A stretch of DNA of 8,036 nt from JACRNA01 sp964366335 (lineage in GTDB: Bacteria > Patescibacteriota > Microgenomatia > CAZETR01 > Amesbacteraceae). Every line of letters starts with the position of its first letter. Positions within the stretch are counted from its first letter, which is position 1. The notes under the pieces were generated by a model that saw nothing but the letters and a program-made list of their open reading frames with translations, was not told where the DNA came from and ran no database searches. The stretch covers positions 1 through 8,036 of the forward strand of contig CAYITQ010000034.1 of assembly GCA_964366335.1 (NCBI GenBank), written 5' to 3'. Position numbers and translations under genes: made by a program. Below, piece after piece: positions 1-6,343 of the stretch.

Positions 1-176
1 AAGGTAAGGGCTTTACTAGATTCAAAGAGCAATTTGGACCCAAGCTTGTGACTTTCATTGGAACTTATGATTTGATTATTAATCCGGTTTTGTATAAGTT
101 ATTTAGAATTTCAGAAAATATCAGATGGCAGATCTTAGGCAGTCTCCGGCATATGCGCGCTATATTCAATCGTTAG
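1..176 (+). CDS. FemAB-family aminoacyltransferase, C-terminal fragment (5' end outside window)
   Basis: The reading frame is open from base 3 to a TAG at 174-176, giving about 57 residues with no start inside the window. The visible part begins GFTRFKEQFGPKLVTFIG and continues with YDLIINPVLYKLFRI. This matches the end of FemA/FemB/FemX proteins (pattern G-x-x-RFK-x-x-FG, then an aromatic GxYDL-x-x-NP-x-LY motif). Known members transfer amino acids from aminoacyl-tRNA to the peptidoglycan precursor lipid II at the cytoplasmic membrane. Assignment is from the family tail only; substrate cannot be inferred. The next gene starts inside this one in another frame (52-bp overlap), so the two are probably co-transcribed. 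Confidence 0.75.
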   Translation, partial: GKGFTRFKEQFGPKLVTFIGTYDLIINPVLYKLFRISENIRWQILGSLRHMRAIFNR

Positions 177-841
177 GTTGGATAGTAGAAAAAGGTATTT
201 TTATAAGACCCTTATGGGTTTTTGGGTCATTGGCAAAAATTCAGCGGGGAATTTTGCCTCACAATTATAAAAATATCTTACAAAAACACCGTGTCTGGTA
301 TTTTGAAATTAACTATTCACCGAGTAAAACACTGCGTGTTGACTTAACTCCATCGCTCAAAAAAACACTTGGTCAATTTAAAAAAGACGCGAGATATATA
401 CTTCGTAAATTTTTAATTTTCAATTTTCAATTTTCAAATAATTTTCAAACATTTTATGAAATTTGGAGAAAATCGGCAAAGCGTAAAAACTTGTGGATCC
501 CGAAAGAAAAAGAATATTTCAATTTAATAAAGTGTTTTGGAAATAAATGTTTTTGTATAACTATTGACGACAAAGCAGGTGCACTAGTATTGATGCATGA
601 CAATATCGCCTACTATTATTACGCGGGAGCAACCAAAGAAGGTGTCAAACAAAATTTGCCATATTTAGTGGTTTGGAAAGCGATACTTGAAGCGAAAAAA
701 AGAAAATGTAAGTTATGGGATTTTGAGGGCATCTATGACGAAAGATATCCCAATAAAGATTGGCTTGGCTTCTCTCACTTCAAAAAGTCTTTTGGCGGCT
801 TTGAAATCTCGTTTCCTGGTAGCATTACAAAGTGGTTTTAA
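125..841 (+). CDS. FemAB/FemX-like peptidoglycan bridge aminoacyltransferase, short form
   Basis: A 238-aa protein resembling the FemAB/GNAT-fold group. The N-terminus MADLRQSPAYARYIQSLGW is the usual family opening (QSP-x-x-x-x-Y-x-x-SLGW). Later come a YYYYAGAT strand near residues 163-170, a LPYLVVWKAI helix near 178-187, LWDFEGI near 197-203 and GFSHFKKSFGG near 215-225, all in FemAB order. The protein is shorter than the roughly 300-400 aa typical of the family. Likely role: adding an amino acid to the peptidoglycan stem peptide. The ATG is the only possible start: an in-frame TAG lies at 104-106 with no ATG, GTG or TTG between. The start lies within the preceding femAB gene. No Shine-Dalgarno is visible. 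Residues 95-105 (KFLIFNFQFSN) are encoded by a heptanucleotide repeat and look like an insertion. The stop TAA abuts the stop of the opposing gene. Confidence 0.8.
   Translation: MADLRQSPAYARYIQSLGWIVEKGIFIRPLWVFGSLAKIQRGILPHNYKNILQKHRVWYFEINYSPSKTLRVDLTPSLKKTLGQFKKDARYILRKFLIFNFQFSNNFQTFYEIWRKSAKRKNLWIPKEKEYFNLIKCFGNKCFCITIDDKAGALVLMHDNIAYYYYAGATKEGVKQNLPYLVVWKAILEAKKRKCKLWDFEGIYDERYPNKDWLGFSHFKKSFGGFEISFPGSITKWF
408..438 (+). repeat. Heptanucleotide tandem repeat (AATTTTC/AATTTTT type) inside a femAB-like gene
   Basis: AA dinucleotides followed by a T-run recur at 408, 415, 422, 429 and 436, an exact 7-bp period, giving units AATTTTT, AATTTTC, AATTTTC, AATTTTC. A further ATTTTCAA lies at 441-448 out of phase. 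Three units equal 21 bp or seven codons, so the array stays open and gives the low-complexity stretch LIFNFQFS. Confidence 0.85.
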
Positions 842-1036
842 TTATTTTAATTGATCCGCCAACCTAGTAGCCAGAATTGATAGGACTAAAGATCGAGTGG
901 GATCTAGTCTTCTTTTTTGTTTGGCTTCATATAATTTTTCCACTGTTATAAACACGCCATAATCTGGAACTAACGCTGCTAGTTTTTGTGCTTTAGAAAT
1001 GACTTCTTTTGTGTGACGTTCAACAGGCGTACTCAT
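842..1036 (-). CDS. Small basic protein of unknown function, partner of HicB-like gene
   Basis: A 64-aa product starting MSTPVERHTKEVISKAQ from the ATG at 1036. A TTG at 1054 would add six residues (preceded by GGAAG about 6 nt upstream, so it cannot be excluded). I do not recognise the family. The protein looks mainly helical, is rich in Lys/Arg (KQKRRLDPTR near residues 40-49), and has no membrane segment or signal peptide. The ATG lies 17 bp inside the 3' end of the HicB-like gene, so the two are very probably translated together. Antitoxin-like genes commonly pair with a small overlapping partner, making a toxin or accessory role possible, but no HicA double-stranded-RNA-binding signature is visible. 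The TAA abuts the opposing femAB-like stop exactly. Confidence 0.6.
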   Translation of the reverse strand: MSTPVERHTKEVISKAQKLAALVPDYGVFITVEKLYEAKQKRRLDPTRSLVLSILATRLADQLK

Positions 1037-1220
1037 ACGATTTATTGATTTCAACCACCACTTCCATAGATTTTTTTATATCGTTTAGAGCATCTTCCAC
1101 AGTATCTCCATCGGCGTACACTTCCAGCATCGGGCAGTAGGCACTATAGCATTTTGTGTTAGTGCCTGTGCGACGATCGGATCTAATTATGACAGGGTAA
1201 TCTAAAACTTTTTTATTCAT
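1020..1220 (-). CDS. HicB-like antitoxin-domain protein (stand-alone N-terminal domain)
   Basis: A 66-aa protein, MNKKVLDYPVIIRSD..., with the HicB_like layout: a first strand YPVII (8-12), strand and turn YSAYCPMLEVYADGDT (25-40), then the helix VEDALNDIKKSMEVVVE (41-57). The CP-x-L-x-x-x-ADGDT-x-x-(D/E)AL pattern is typical of this fold. In HicAB toxin-antitoxin systems this domain blocks the HicA RNase. Here the usual C-terminal ribbon-helix-helix or HTH DNA-binding part is absent and no hicA is adjacent. I chose the ATG at 1220 over a GTG at 1241 because a perfect TATAAT ends 6 nt upstream of it and because it removes overlap with the helicase gene, which stops 7 bp before. It may be a solitary HicB-fold regulator or half of an unusual pair with the downstream small gene. 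Confidence 0.7.
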   Translation of the reverse strand: MNKKVLDYPVIIRSDRRTGTNTKCYSAYCPMLEVYADGDTVEDALNDIKKSMEVVVEINKSYEYAC

Positions 1221-1226
1221 ATCTAT

Positions 1227-1254
1227 ATTATACCCTGTCACACAACATTTTAAA
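1227..1254 (-). promoter_or_regulatory. Predicted promoter of hicB-like gene, leaderless
   Basis: On the minus strand, TTTAAA (1249-1254), a 16-bp spacer and a consensus TATAAT (1227-1232) are followed by 6 nt and then the ATG at 1220. Transcription should start at or next to the A of the ATG. The helicase TAA stop lies inside the TATAAT box. No Shine-Dalgarno is present. The -10 is strong, the -35 is weak. Confidence 0.55.
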
Positions 1255-3900
1255 GGCGCAGGAGGAGCAGTAGAAGCCGGTACAAGAGAAGTCGCTGTTT
1301 TGGATTTCGTCGCGGATTTTGATAATTTCAGCTCGGGCCTTATCTAGCTGTTCTGGAGTACGGAACGTCGATATCGCTTCCCCTGTTTGCAGAAAATACA
1401 AAGTTAATTTTATTTTGGACCCAAGATTTAGAGCTTCGGCCGCCAGAGCATAAAAGGACAGTTGGAGATTTTTATCCACATCTTTTTGCTCTGCAGACTT
1501 ACCTGTCTTATAGTCAATTATTTCTACTGTTCCGTCGTCCCAAACGTCTATCCTGTCCATCCGGCCAGTTATTTTTAGATCGTTGGTAATAGAAATTGAA
1601 AACTGGTGCTCGGTAAATTTAGATGGATGTTTGGAATATTTTTCGTCAGACAAATATTTAATGAGTAGATCTTCCCCGAATTGTTTGGTTTTCTTGCGTT
1701 GAACCGGATCTAGAAATCCCACATCTTTCCATGTTTTGCGGTAAGTCTCCAGCGGATTATCACTATTCAGAGCTTTGTGAACTGCAGTTCCGAGAGTGGT
1801 CATGGCCGTGGCTGGTTCAGGAATTCCCAAGATATATTTGGCTCTATAATGCGCAGGACATTCATTGAAAGAAGCGATGTGACTATATGAAAGAGTATTA
1901 ATTTTTATGGTGCTAGGTGCTAGGGGCTGAGGGCTAGGTAACCACTTAGCACTTTGCACTTGGTCCTTAGCACTTTCTGCTCCCGTCTCACTTACAAAAA
2001 GTGAGATTTTTTTGGCTCGTTTGGTTTCACCATAATAGTCAGAGGCCGTTAAACATAATTTTGATTTTGCCCTAGTCATACCCACATAAAACAGCCGGCG
2101 TTCTTCTTGGAGATGAAAGTCTAATTCGGGAAGTTTTTCTTTGATTAATTCAATGGGAATTGGCAATTGCTCAGACCTGTTTCGGGAAGGGAATCTATCC
2201 ATAACCAAGTTTGTCATAAAGACTGTCTCAAATTCCAAACCCTTGGCTGAGTGAACTGTCAGAATATTGACGCAATCATTTTGCCGCCAATCAGAATCTA
2301 CACTGGCCTGGGGGGACTCACCCATCTGCATATTCAGATCTATCCAATCAACCACAGTTCTGACTGATGCATCGCGGCTATCTTCAAAACTTTTTATTCT
2401 TTTAAAAAATCTTGCTATATTTTTGGCTTTTGTGTCATCTTCAATTGTCGTTAATATTTTAGTCTCTACTAAGAAATCATAAAGTATTTGGCCGGCAGAA
2501 TTGTTTTGTGACTTAATAAGTGCTGATTTTATAAAATCAATTGCTGGAGTCTCCGTTTCGCTACATATTTCAAACAAGGTCTTTCCGGTATGCCGGGTCT
2601 TGGAAAACAAGTTGGCTAAATGGTTTTTGTCAATCTGCCAGATATCCATCGCCAGTACCCGATACAACGATATATCGTCGTCGGGGTTATCTATGGTCCG
2701 TAGAATTGCAATCAGGTTTTTAATCTCCGGCTGGACAAAAAGCTGGGCAGGACCCAAAAACTGGACCGGAATTCCTGCCCGTTCAAGCGCTTTAACAAAT
2801 GGCTCGGCCTGAGAATTTGATCTGACCAGAATCGCATAGTCTTTGAAATTGTTTGTTATAATTTGACTGGCAACCCAATCTGCCTCATCTTCTCCCCTGG
2901 CAAATTTCTGAAATAGTACTTTGCCTTCAGGTTTGTCGATCAATGCAATTAACTTTTTGTCTATATTTGCCTTGATTTCTAATCTGTCTGGATTATTATT
3001 TGATATTAATTTGTAGGCAGCATCCAAAATTTTCTGCCCGCTTCTGTAATTTTGAGTCAGGACTATAGTCTTGGCCTTTTTGTAAGTTTCAAAAAAAGAA
3101 AGAACATTGCCCACAGCTGCGCCGCGGAACCTATAGACGGCTTGGTCGTCGTCGGCCACGACGGTGATATTTTGGTGTTTGTGGGCCAAGGTCTGCAGTA
3201 TCTGATTCTGGGCATAGTTGGTATCCTGATATTCGTCCACCAAAATATATTTAAATTTTTGTTGATATCTTTCTGCAATCTTTGGCCTATCACATAGAAT
3301 TTTCAATGTATAGTAAATAAGGTCGGCAAATTCCATAACCGAATTATCAGCCTTTACCTGTTCCCACTGTTTATACAAATTTGCCAATTCAGTATCGTTT
3401 GGCTCTTTGACAAAGTTTAGATATTCTTCAGATGACACATCTTCATCTTTTAGTCTGGAAAAATGCTTTAAAATTGCTTCAATAAACTTATGGGGATTGC
3501 CTAGAGGACGGTAATATTCCAGTTTAAACTTATAAATATTTTTCTTAAACAAAGCCACTGCGTCCACCTCGGTCAATAAATCAAATTCATAATCCAAACC
3601 AATATTTATTCCCTCATCTCTCAAAAACTGTTCACAAAAAGAGTGAAAAGTCCCAATAAACATTTTGGAGTACCCAAGTGGCATGACCTCGTCCAAGCGG
3701 TCCTGCATTTCAGTTGCCGCCTTTTCGGTGAATGTCAGAGCAAGGATTTCATCTGGCTTTGCCAATTTTTGGGCCAATATATATTTTATTCTTTCGGTGA
3801 TTACCGTGGTTTTACCAGTGCCTGCGCCAGCGATAACCAGTAGCGGTCCCGATTTGTGCTTGACTGCTTTCAGTTGCTGAGAATTTAATTTTTTATCCAT
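1228..3900 (-). CDS. UvrD/Rep-type DNA helicase fused to PD-(D/E)XK (RecB/AddB-type) Fe-S nuclease
   Basis: An 890-aa superfamily 1A 3'-5' helicase with all core motifs in order: Q-motif LNSQQLKAV (5-13), Walker A AGAGTGKTT (24-32), Ia LALTFTEKAA (53-62), Ib GTFHSFC (83-89), II ILVDEYQDT (219-227), III VVADDDQAVYRFRG (247-260), IV LTQNYRS (281-287), V TVHSAKGLEFE (548-558), VI RRLFYVGMTRA (601-611). The C-terminal third is a RecB-family nuclease: SYSHIASFNECP (671-682), His708, Asp782 in GRMDRID, the Asp796-Tyr-Lys798 core, and QLSFYALA (813-820). Cys681, Cys878, Cys881 and Cys887 (C...C-x2-C-x5-C) match the AddB/Cas4-type 4Fe-4S site; Cys873 is extra. Known relatives unwind and resect DNA at double-strand breaks, so this may serve as a one-protein RecBCD/AddAB substitute in a reduced genome (inference). 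Residues 641-664 between the domains are encoded by a heptad repeat array. The ATG is preceded by no Shine-Dalgarno. Confidence 0.93.
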   Translation of the reverse strand: MDKKLNSQQLKAVKHKSGPLLVIAGAGTGKTTVITERIKYILAQKLAKPDEILALTFTEKAATEMQDRLDEVMPLGYSKMFIGTFHSFCEQFLRDEGINIGLDYEFDLLTEVDAVALFKKNIYKFKLEYYRPLGNPHKFIEAILKHFSRLKDEDVSSEEYLNFVKEPNDTELANLYKQWEQVKADNSVMEFADLIYYTLKILCDRPKIAERYQQKFKYILVDEYQDTNYAQNQILQTLAHKHQNITVVADDDQAVYRFRGAAVGNVLSFFETYKKAKTIVLTQNYRSGQKILDAAYKLISNNNPDRLEIKANIDKKLIALIDKPEGKVLFQKFARGEDEADWVASQIITNNFKDYAILVRSNSQAEPFVKALERAGIPVQFLGPAQLFVQPEIKNLIAILRTIDNPDDDISLYRVLAMDIWQIDKNHLANLFSKTRHTGKTLFEICSETETPAIDFIKSALIKSQNNSAGQILYDFLVETKILTTIEDDTKAKNIARFFKRIKSFEDSRDASVRTVVDWIDLNMQMGESPQASVDSDWRQNDCVNILTVHSAKGLEFETVFMTNLVMDRFPSRNRSEQLPIPIELIKEKLPELDFHLQEERRLFYVGMTRAKSKLCLTASDYYGETKRAKKISLFVSETGAESAKDQVQSAKWLPSPQPLAPSTIKINTLSYSHIASFNECPAHYRAKYILGIPEPATAMTTLGTAVHKALNSDNPLETYRKTWKDVGFLDPVQRKKTKQFGEDLLIKYLSDEKYSKHPSKFTEHQFSISITNDLKITGRMDRIDVWDDGTVEIIDYKTGKSAEQKDVDKNLQLSFYALAAEALNLGSKIKLTLYFLQTGEAISTFRTPEQLDKARAEIIKIRDEIQNSDFSCTGFYCSSCAFKMLCDRV
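1910..1979 (-). repeat. 70-bp heptanucleotide array arranged as an inverted repeat, inside the helicase-nuclease gene
   Basis: Read on the + strand, the block splits into ten consecutive 7-mers without a phase break: GTGCTAG, GTGCTAG, GGGCTGA, GGGCTAG, GTAACCA, CTTAGCA, CTTTGCA, CTTGGTC, CTTAGCA, CTTTCTG. The first four are TGCTAG-type; the last five are the reverse-complement type (CTTAGCA is the complement of TGCTAAG), with GTAACCA as the turning point, so the whole can fold as an imperfect hairpin. It encodes residues 641-664, where SAK recurs seven residues apart and a proline-rich PSPQPLAPS follows. It sits in the linker between helicase motif VI and the nuclease domain. Confidence 0.85.
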
Positions 3901-3982
3901 ATGGGTACAAACATAATATACAAGGTACAGTCCTCATTAAATACTACTTGACAGTATATCTTATATCATCTTTAATTGTATC
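3901..3982. promoter_or_regulatory. Divergent intergenic spacer between helicase and ligase genes
   Basis: This 82-bp AT-rich spacer holds the outward starts of the helicase-nuclease gene (left) and the Wzy_C-TPR gene (right). The rightward promoter is listed separately. Leftward, a TATTAT at 3913-3918 (minus strand) could be a -10 giving a leader of only about 6 nt, with no good -35; this part is weak. Neither start has a Shine-Dalgarno. Confidence 0.4.
3948..3976 (+). promoter_or_regulatory. Predicted promoter of Wzy_C-TPR gene, leaderless
   Basis: A consensus TTGACA (3948-3953), a 17-bp spacer and TTTAAT (3971-3976, five of six matches to TATAAT, but not the strongly conserved second A) are followed by 6 nt and the ATG at 3983. 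This predicts transcription starting at the initiation codon. No Shine-Dalgarno is present. Confidence 0.55.
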
Positions 3983-6019
3983 ATGAAACATGAGGATATT
4001 GTTCAAAAGGTAGGAGTAGTACTTGCTTGTATGTTTACTTTTTTGCTCCCTCTGTGGTTTTTGCCCATTACTTCTGATTTTTATGATTTTAATAAGCAAG
4101 TCTTGTTAATTGGCTTCTCGCTGGTTCTACTAATCATTTTGGGAATTCACTGGATAATTGCCAAACAAGTCAAATTGTTGCGTTCCCCTTTGGGTCTTCC
4201 TAGTCTTGGCATCGTCGTCTCAACATTACTGTCTACTGTCATCCGCAGTCCAAATAAAGTTGAAGCCTTGCTTGACCCAGCCCAGACCGGTACGATTATT
4301 GCCTCGATCCTCATATTTTTTTCTATTAGCAATTTGGTTAAATCCAAAAAAGAACTTTCCGCGTTGATTTCTTGTCTTTTGACATCAGCCGGATTGGTAG
4401 CCGTTTCATCTATCCTCTGGGGATCAGGTTTTATCCAGAAAATCCTTCCCAACATGACCGTCTTAGCCAAATCAGTAATTTGGTCCCCAACCGGGACCGC
4501 TTTGGATACTTTGACCTTTTTGGGCACATCTTTAATCTTGGCCATTATTCTCTTGGCCCGGTCCAAATCTACCAATCTTGTGGGGTTGTTGACAGCCGGA
4601 CTTATATTTATAGGCGTTATTGCAACCGGACTTATATCTTATATAATTTTTTCACCCAATTCTCAAAACCGGCCCACGCTCTTATCTCATTCAACTGGTT
4701 GGGCCATCGCCCTGGAAGTCCTCAAAACTTCACCCTTCTTGGGATCGGGTCCGGGAAGCTTTCTGTCTGATTTTACTCAGTTTCGCCCCATCAGATATAA
4801 TCTGAGTCCAAATTGGGCAGTCCGCTTTACTTCAAGTAGTAACCAATATTTACAGGTATTGACTCTGACCGGATTTGTGGGATTGGCCATCTATTTATTG
4901 TGGGTTGGAAAATTGTCCGTAATGATCGGCCATTCATTCCGGACCAAAGATAATTTATCTATTGCCGTGAGCGGGGCTCTGTTGTTTTTGATTTTAATCC
5001 AATTGTTTACTCCCTTAACCATTCTTACTATGTCGCTTATGTTTATTTTAGCTTCCGTTCTTATTCTTTCTCACAAACACGCCGGAATATCCACCGTTTC
5101 TGAATCCACTTTAGATATCGTCGCCGCGACAACTTCCGGAAGTTTTCCCATCTTACCTTGGATTTTGGCCGCTATTATTTTTGCCACTGTTATTCCTACC
5201 GGTTATTTGGTCGGGCGGGCGTTTGCCGCGGAAGTAATGTTTCAAAATTCACTGGTAGCAGCGGGAGCCAACGATGGTAAAAAGACCTATGATACTTTGA
5301 TTGCGACGATTAAAACAAATCCTTACCGTGATACCTATAGGGTCGCTTATTCTCAAACTAATATGTTAATTGCTAATACCTTGGCCAGTAATAAAAACCT
5401 CTCTGACGCTGACCGGGAAACTGTCACTCAGCTCGTGCAACAGGCCATCAGAGAGGCCAAAAATGCCGTCGCTCTCAATCCTACCAAGGTAACCAATGTC
5501 GAGAATTTGGCTTCTATTTACAGAAATCTCTTAAACTTTGCCCAAGGGGCGGATGCTTGGACCACGGCGTCATACCAACAAGCCGTAGGACTTGATCCCA
5601 TCAATCCTAATCTGCGGATTGCTTTGGGTGGAGTATTCTTTGCCCAGAAAAATTATGATGAAGCCGTCCGTCTGTTTCAGACGGCAGTTGATCTCAAGCC
5701 CGATTTGGCCAATGCTCACTATAATTTGGCGGCCGCCTTCCGGGAGAAAGGACAATTTGATAGAGCTTTGGCCAGCCTTGAGCAAGTCCTAAGTCTCGTA
5801 GACAAAAATTCCCAAGACTATACCAAAACCTCGGCAGAAATAGATGAATTACGCAAAAAGGTGATCACCAAAGAAGAACCTCAGGCTGTCAAGGCTCCCT
5901 CCCAACTGACTACACCGGAGAATTCCCTACCCCAACCCAAGATTGTTCCCCCAATTCAGGTCTCTGATGCTCTGGCCCCCGAAGCCCCAGCTACTCCATC
6001 GGCACCCCAATCTCCCTAA
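3983..6019 (+). CDS. O-antigen ligase/polymerase-like (Wzy_C) membrane protein with C-terminal TPRs
   Basis: A 678-aa polytopic membrane protein with about eleven hydrophobic segments (roughly 10-29, 39-60, 72-87, 104-118, 126-148, 172-192, 199-222, 291-308, 325-345, 347-363, 389-408). Between segments lies the Wzy_C signature: STGWAIALEVLKTSPFLGSG (237-256), GPGSF (256-260), and SSNQYLQVLTLTGFVGLAIY (285-304). This domain occurs in WaaL ligases, Wzy polymerases and PglL-type protein O-glycosyltransferases, which handle undecaprenyl-linked glycans on the outer face of the membrane. The family often has HN-x-YLQ where this protein has SSNQYLQ. After the last helix comes a soluble part with two clear TPRs (about 543-576 and 577-606), then a proline-rich tail (635-678, ending APQSP). 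A surface glycan transfer or polymerisation role is likely; the exact acceptor is not visible. Confidence 0.85.
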   Translation: MKHEDIVQKVGVVLACMFTFLLPLWFLPITSDFYDFNKQVLLIGFSLVLLIILGIHWIIAKQVKLLRSPLGLPSLGIVVSTLLSTVIRSPNKVEALLDPAQTGTIIASILIFFSISNLVKSKKELSALISCLLTSAGLVAVSSILWGSGFIQKILPNMTVLAKSVIWSPTGTALDTLTFLGTSLILAIILLARSKSTNLVGLLTAGLIFIGVIATGLISYIIFSPNSQNRPTLLSHSTGWAIALEVLKTSPFLGSGPGSFLSDFTQFRPIRYNLSPNWAVRFTSSSNQYLQVLTLTGFVGLAIYLLWVGKLSVMIGHSFRTKDNLSIAVSGALLFLILIQLFTPLTILTMSLMFILASVLILSHKHAGISTVSESTLDIVAATTSGSFPILPWILAAIIFATVIPTGYLVGRAFAAEVMFQNSLVAAGANDGKKTYDTLIATIKTNPYRDTYRVAYSQTNMLIANTLASNKNLSDADRETVTQLVQQAIREAKNAVALNPTKVTNVENLASIYRNLLNFAQGADAWTTASYQQAVGLDPINPNLRIALGGVFFAQKNYDEAVRLFQTAVDLKPDLANAHYNLAAAFREKGQFDRALASLEQVLSLVDKNSQDYTKTSAEIDELRKKVITKEEPQAVKAPSQLTTPENSLPQPKIVPPIQVSDALAPEAPATPSAPQSP

Positions 6020-6066
6020 TTACCCTTCGACAAATCCGCCTTCGGCTCAGCTTGCGCTTGGTTGTG
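6020..6066. other. Short convergent intergenic spacer, possible GC-rich repeat remnant
   Basis: This 47-bp gap lies between the Wzy_C-TPR stop and the end of the opposing cutA remnant. It contains repeated CTTCG/CTTGCG-like bits and a minimal CCG-CCTT-CGG stem near 6036-6045, but no T-run in either direction, so I do not call a terminator. It is more GC-rich than other spacers here and could be a fragment of a dispersed repeat. Confidence 0.3.
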
Positions 6067-6343
6067 TTACTCCAACTCCCCCTTAATCCAATCGTAATAT
6101 TTTTTGGCAACGTGGGTAGTGGGAATAACAATTATACAGGGTGTGTCGTAGGTGTGAATTTTGATGATTTCTTTTTCTAGAGCTTCATATTTACTTTCAA
6201 TGGGCGGCCACCAAAACATGGGGGTTCACATTGGGAAAAATATTGACGCAGCCACATAATCTTTTTTTCAATAAATGCCGGCCGAATTTCTTGGCCTGCT
6301 CCACGCTTTTACAAGTCACATAAACCAAAATCATATCGGTCAT
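6067..6343 (-). pseudogene. cutA: cutA-like gene, frameshifted and internally deleted
   Basis: From ATG 6343 the frame reads MTDMILVYVTCKSVEQAKKF and then GRHLLKKRLCGCVNIFPNVN, a clear CutA1 N-terminus (divalent-cation tolerance family, a trimeric ferredoxin-like fold). It then stops after 48 codons at 6197-6199. Dropping one C of the five-C run (+ strand G-run 6220-6224) restores PMFWWPPIE, then SKYEALEKEIIKIHTYDTP, then CIIVIPTTHVAKKYYDWIKG, ending in a TAA at 6067-6069. Even so, the repaired product is only about 91 aa. The strand usually found between the WW...E segment and the (K/S)-x-x-ALE helix (E-x-x-L-x-x-KT region) is missing, suggesting a deletion of about 15 residues. The ATG overlaps the Nudix TGA as ATGA, so it was the last gene of that operon. 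Confidence 0.8.

Noticed and set aside
1220..1241. GTG at 1241 as HicB-like start
   Set aside because: It would sit upstream of the TATAAT box and overlap the helicase gene; the ATG at 1220 lies at the expected transcription start.
1910..1979. CRISPR array or protein repeat domain
   Set aside because: Units are 7 bp with no spacers and the period is not a multiple of three, so it fits a DNA-level microsatellite rather than either.
2501..2812. 103-aa open frame on the plus strand
   Set aside because: Antisense shadow of the helicase gene without recognisable motifs.
4147..4575. 142-aa open frame on the minus strand
   Set aside because: It lies wholly inside the membrane-protein gene, which has clear Wzy_C and membrane-segment evidence on the other strand; its product resembles no family I recognise.
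4372..4770. 132-aa open frame on the plus strand
   Set aside because: Alternative frame of the Wzy_C-TPR gene with no domain-like pattern.
6020..6066. Rho-independent terminator between the convergent genes
   Set aside because: Only a three-base-pair GC stem can be drawn and there is no T-run on either side.
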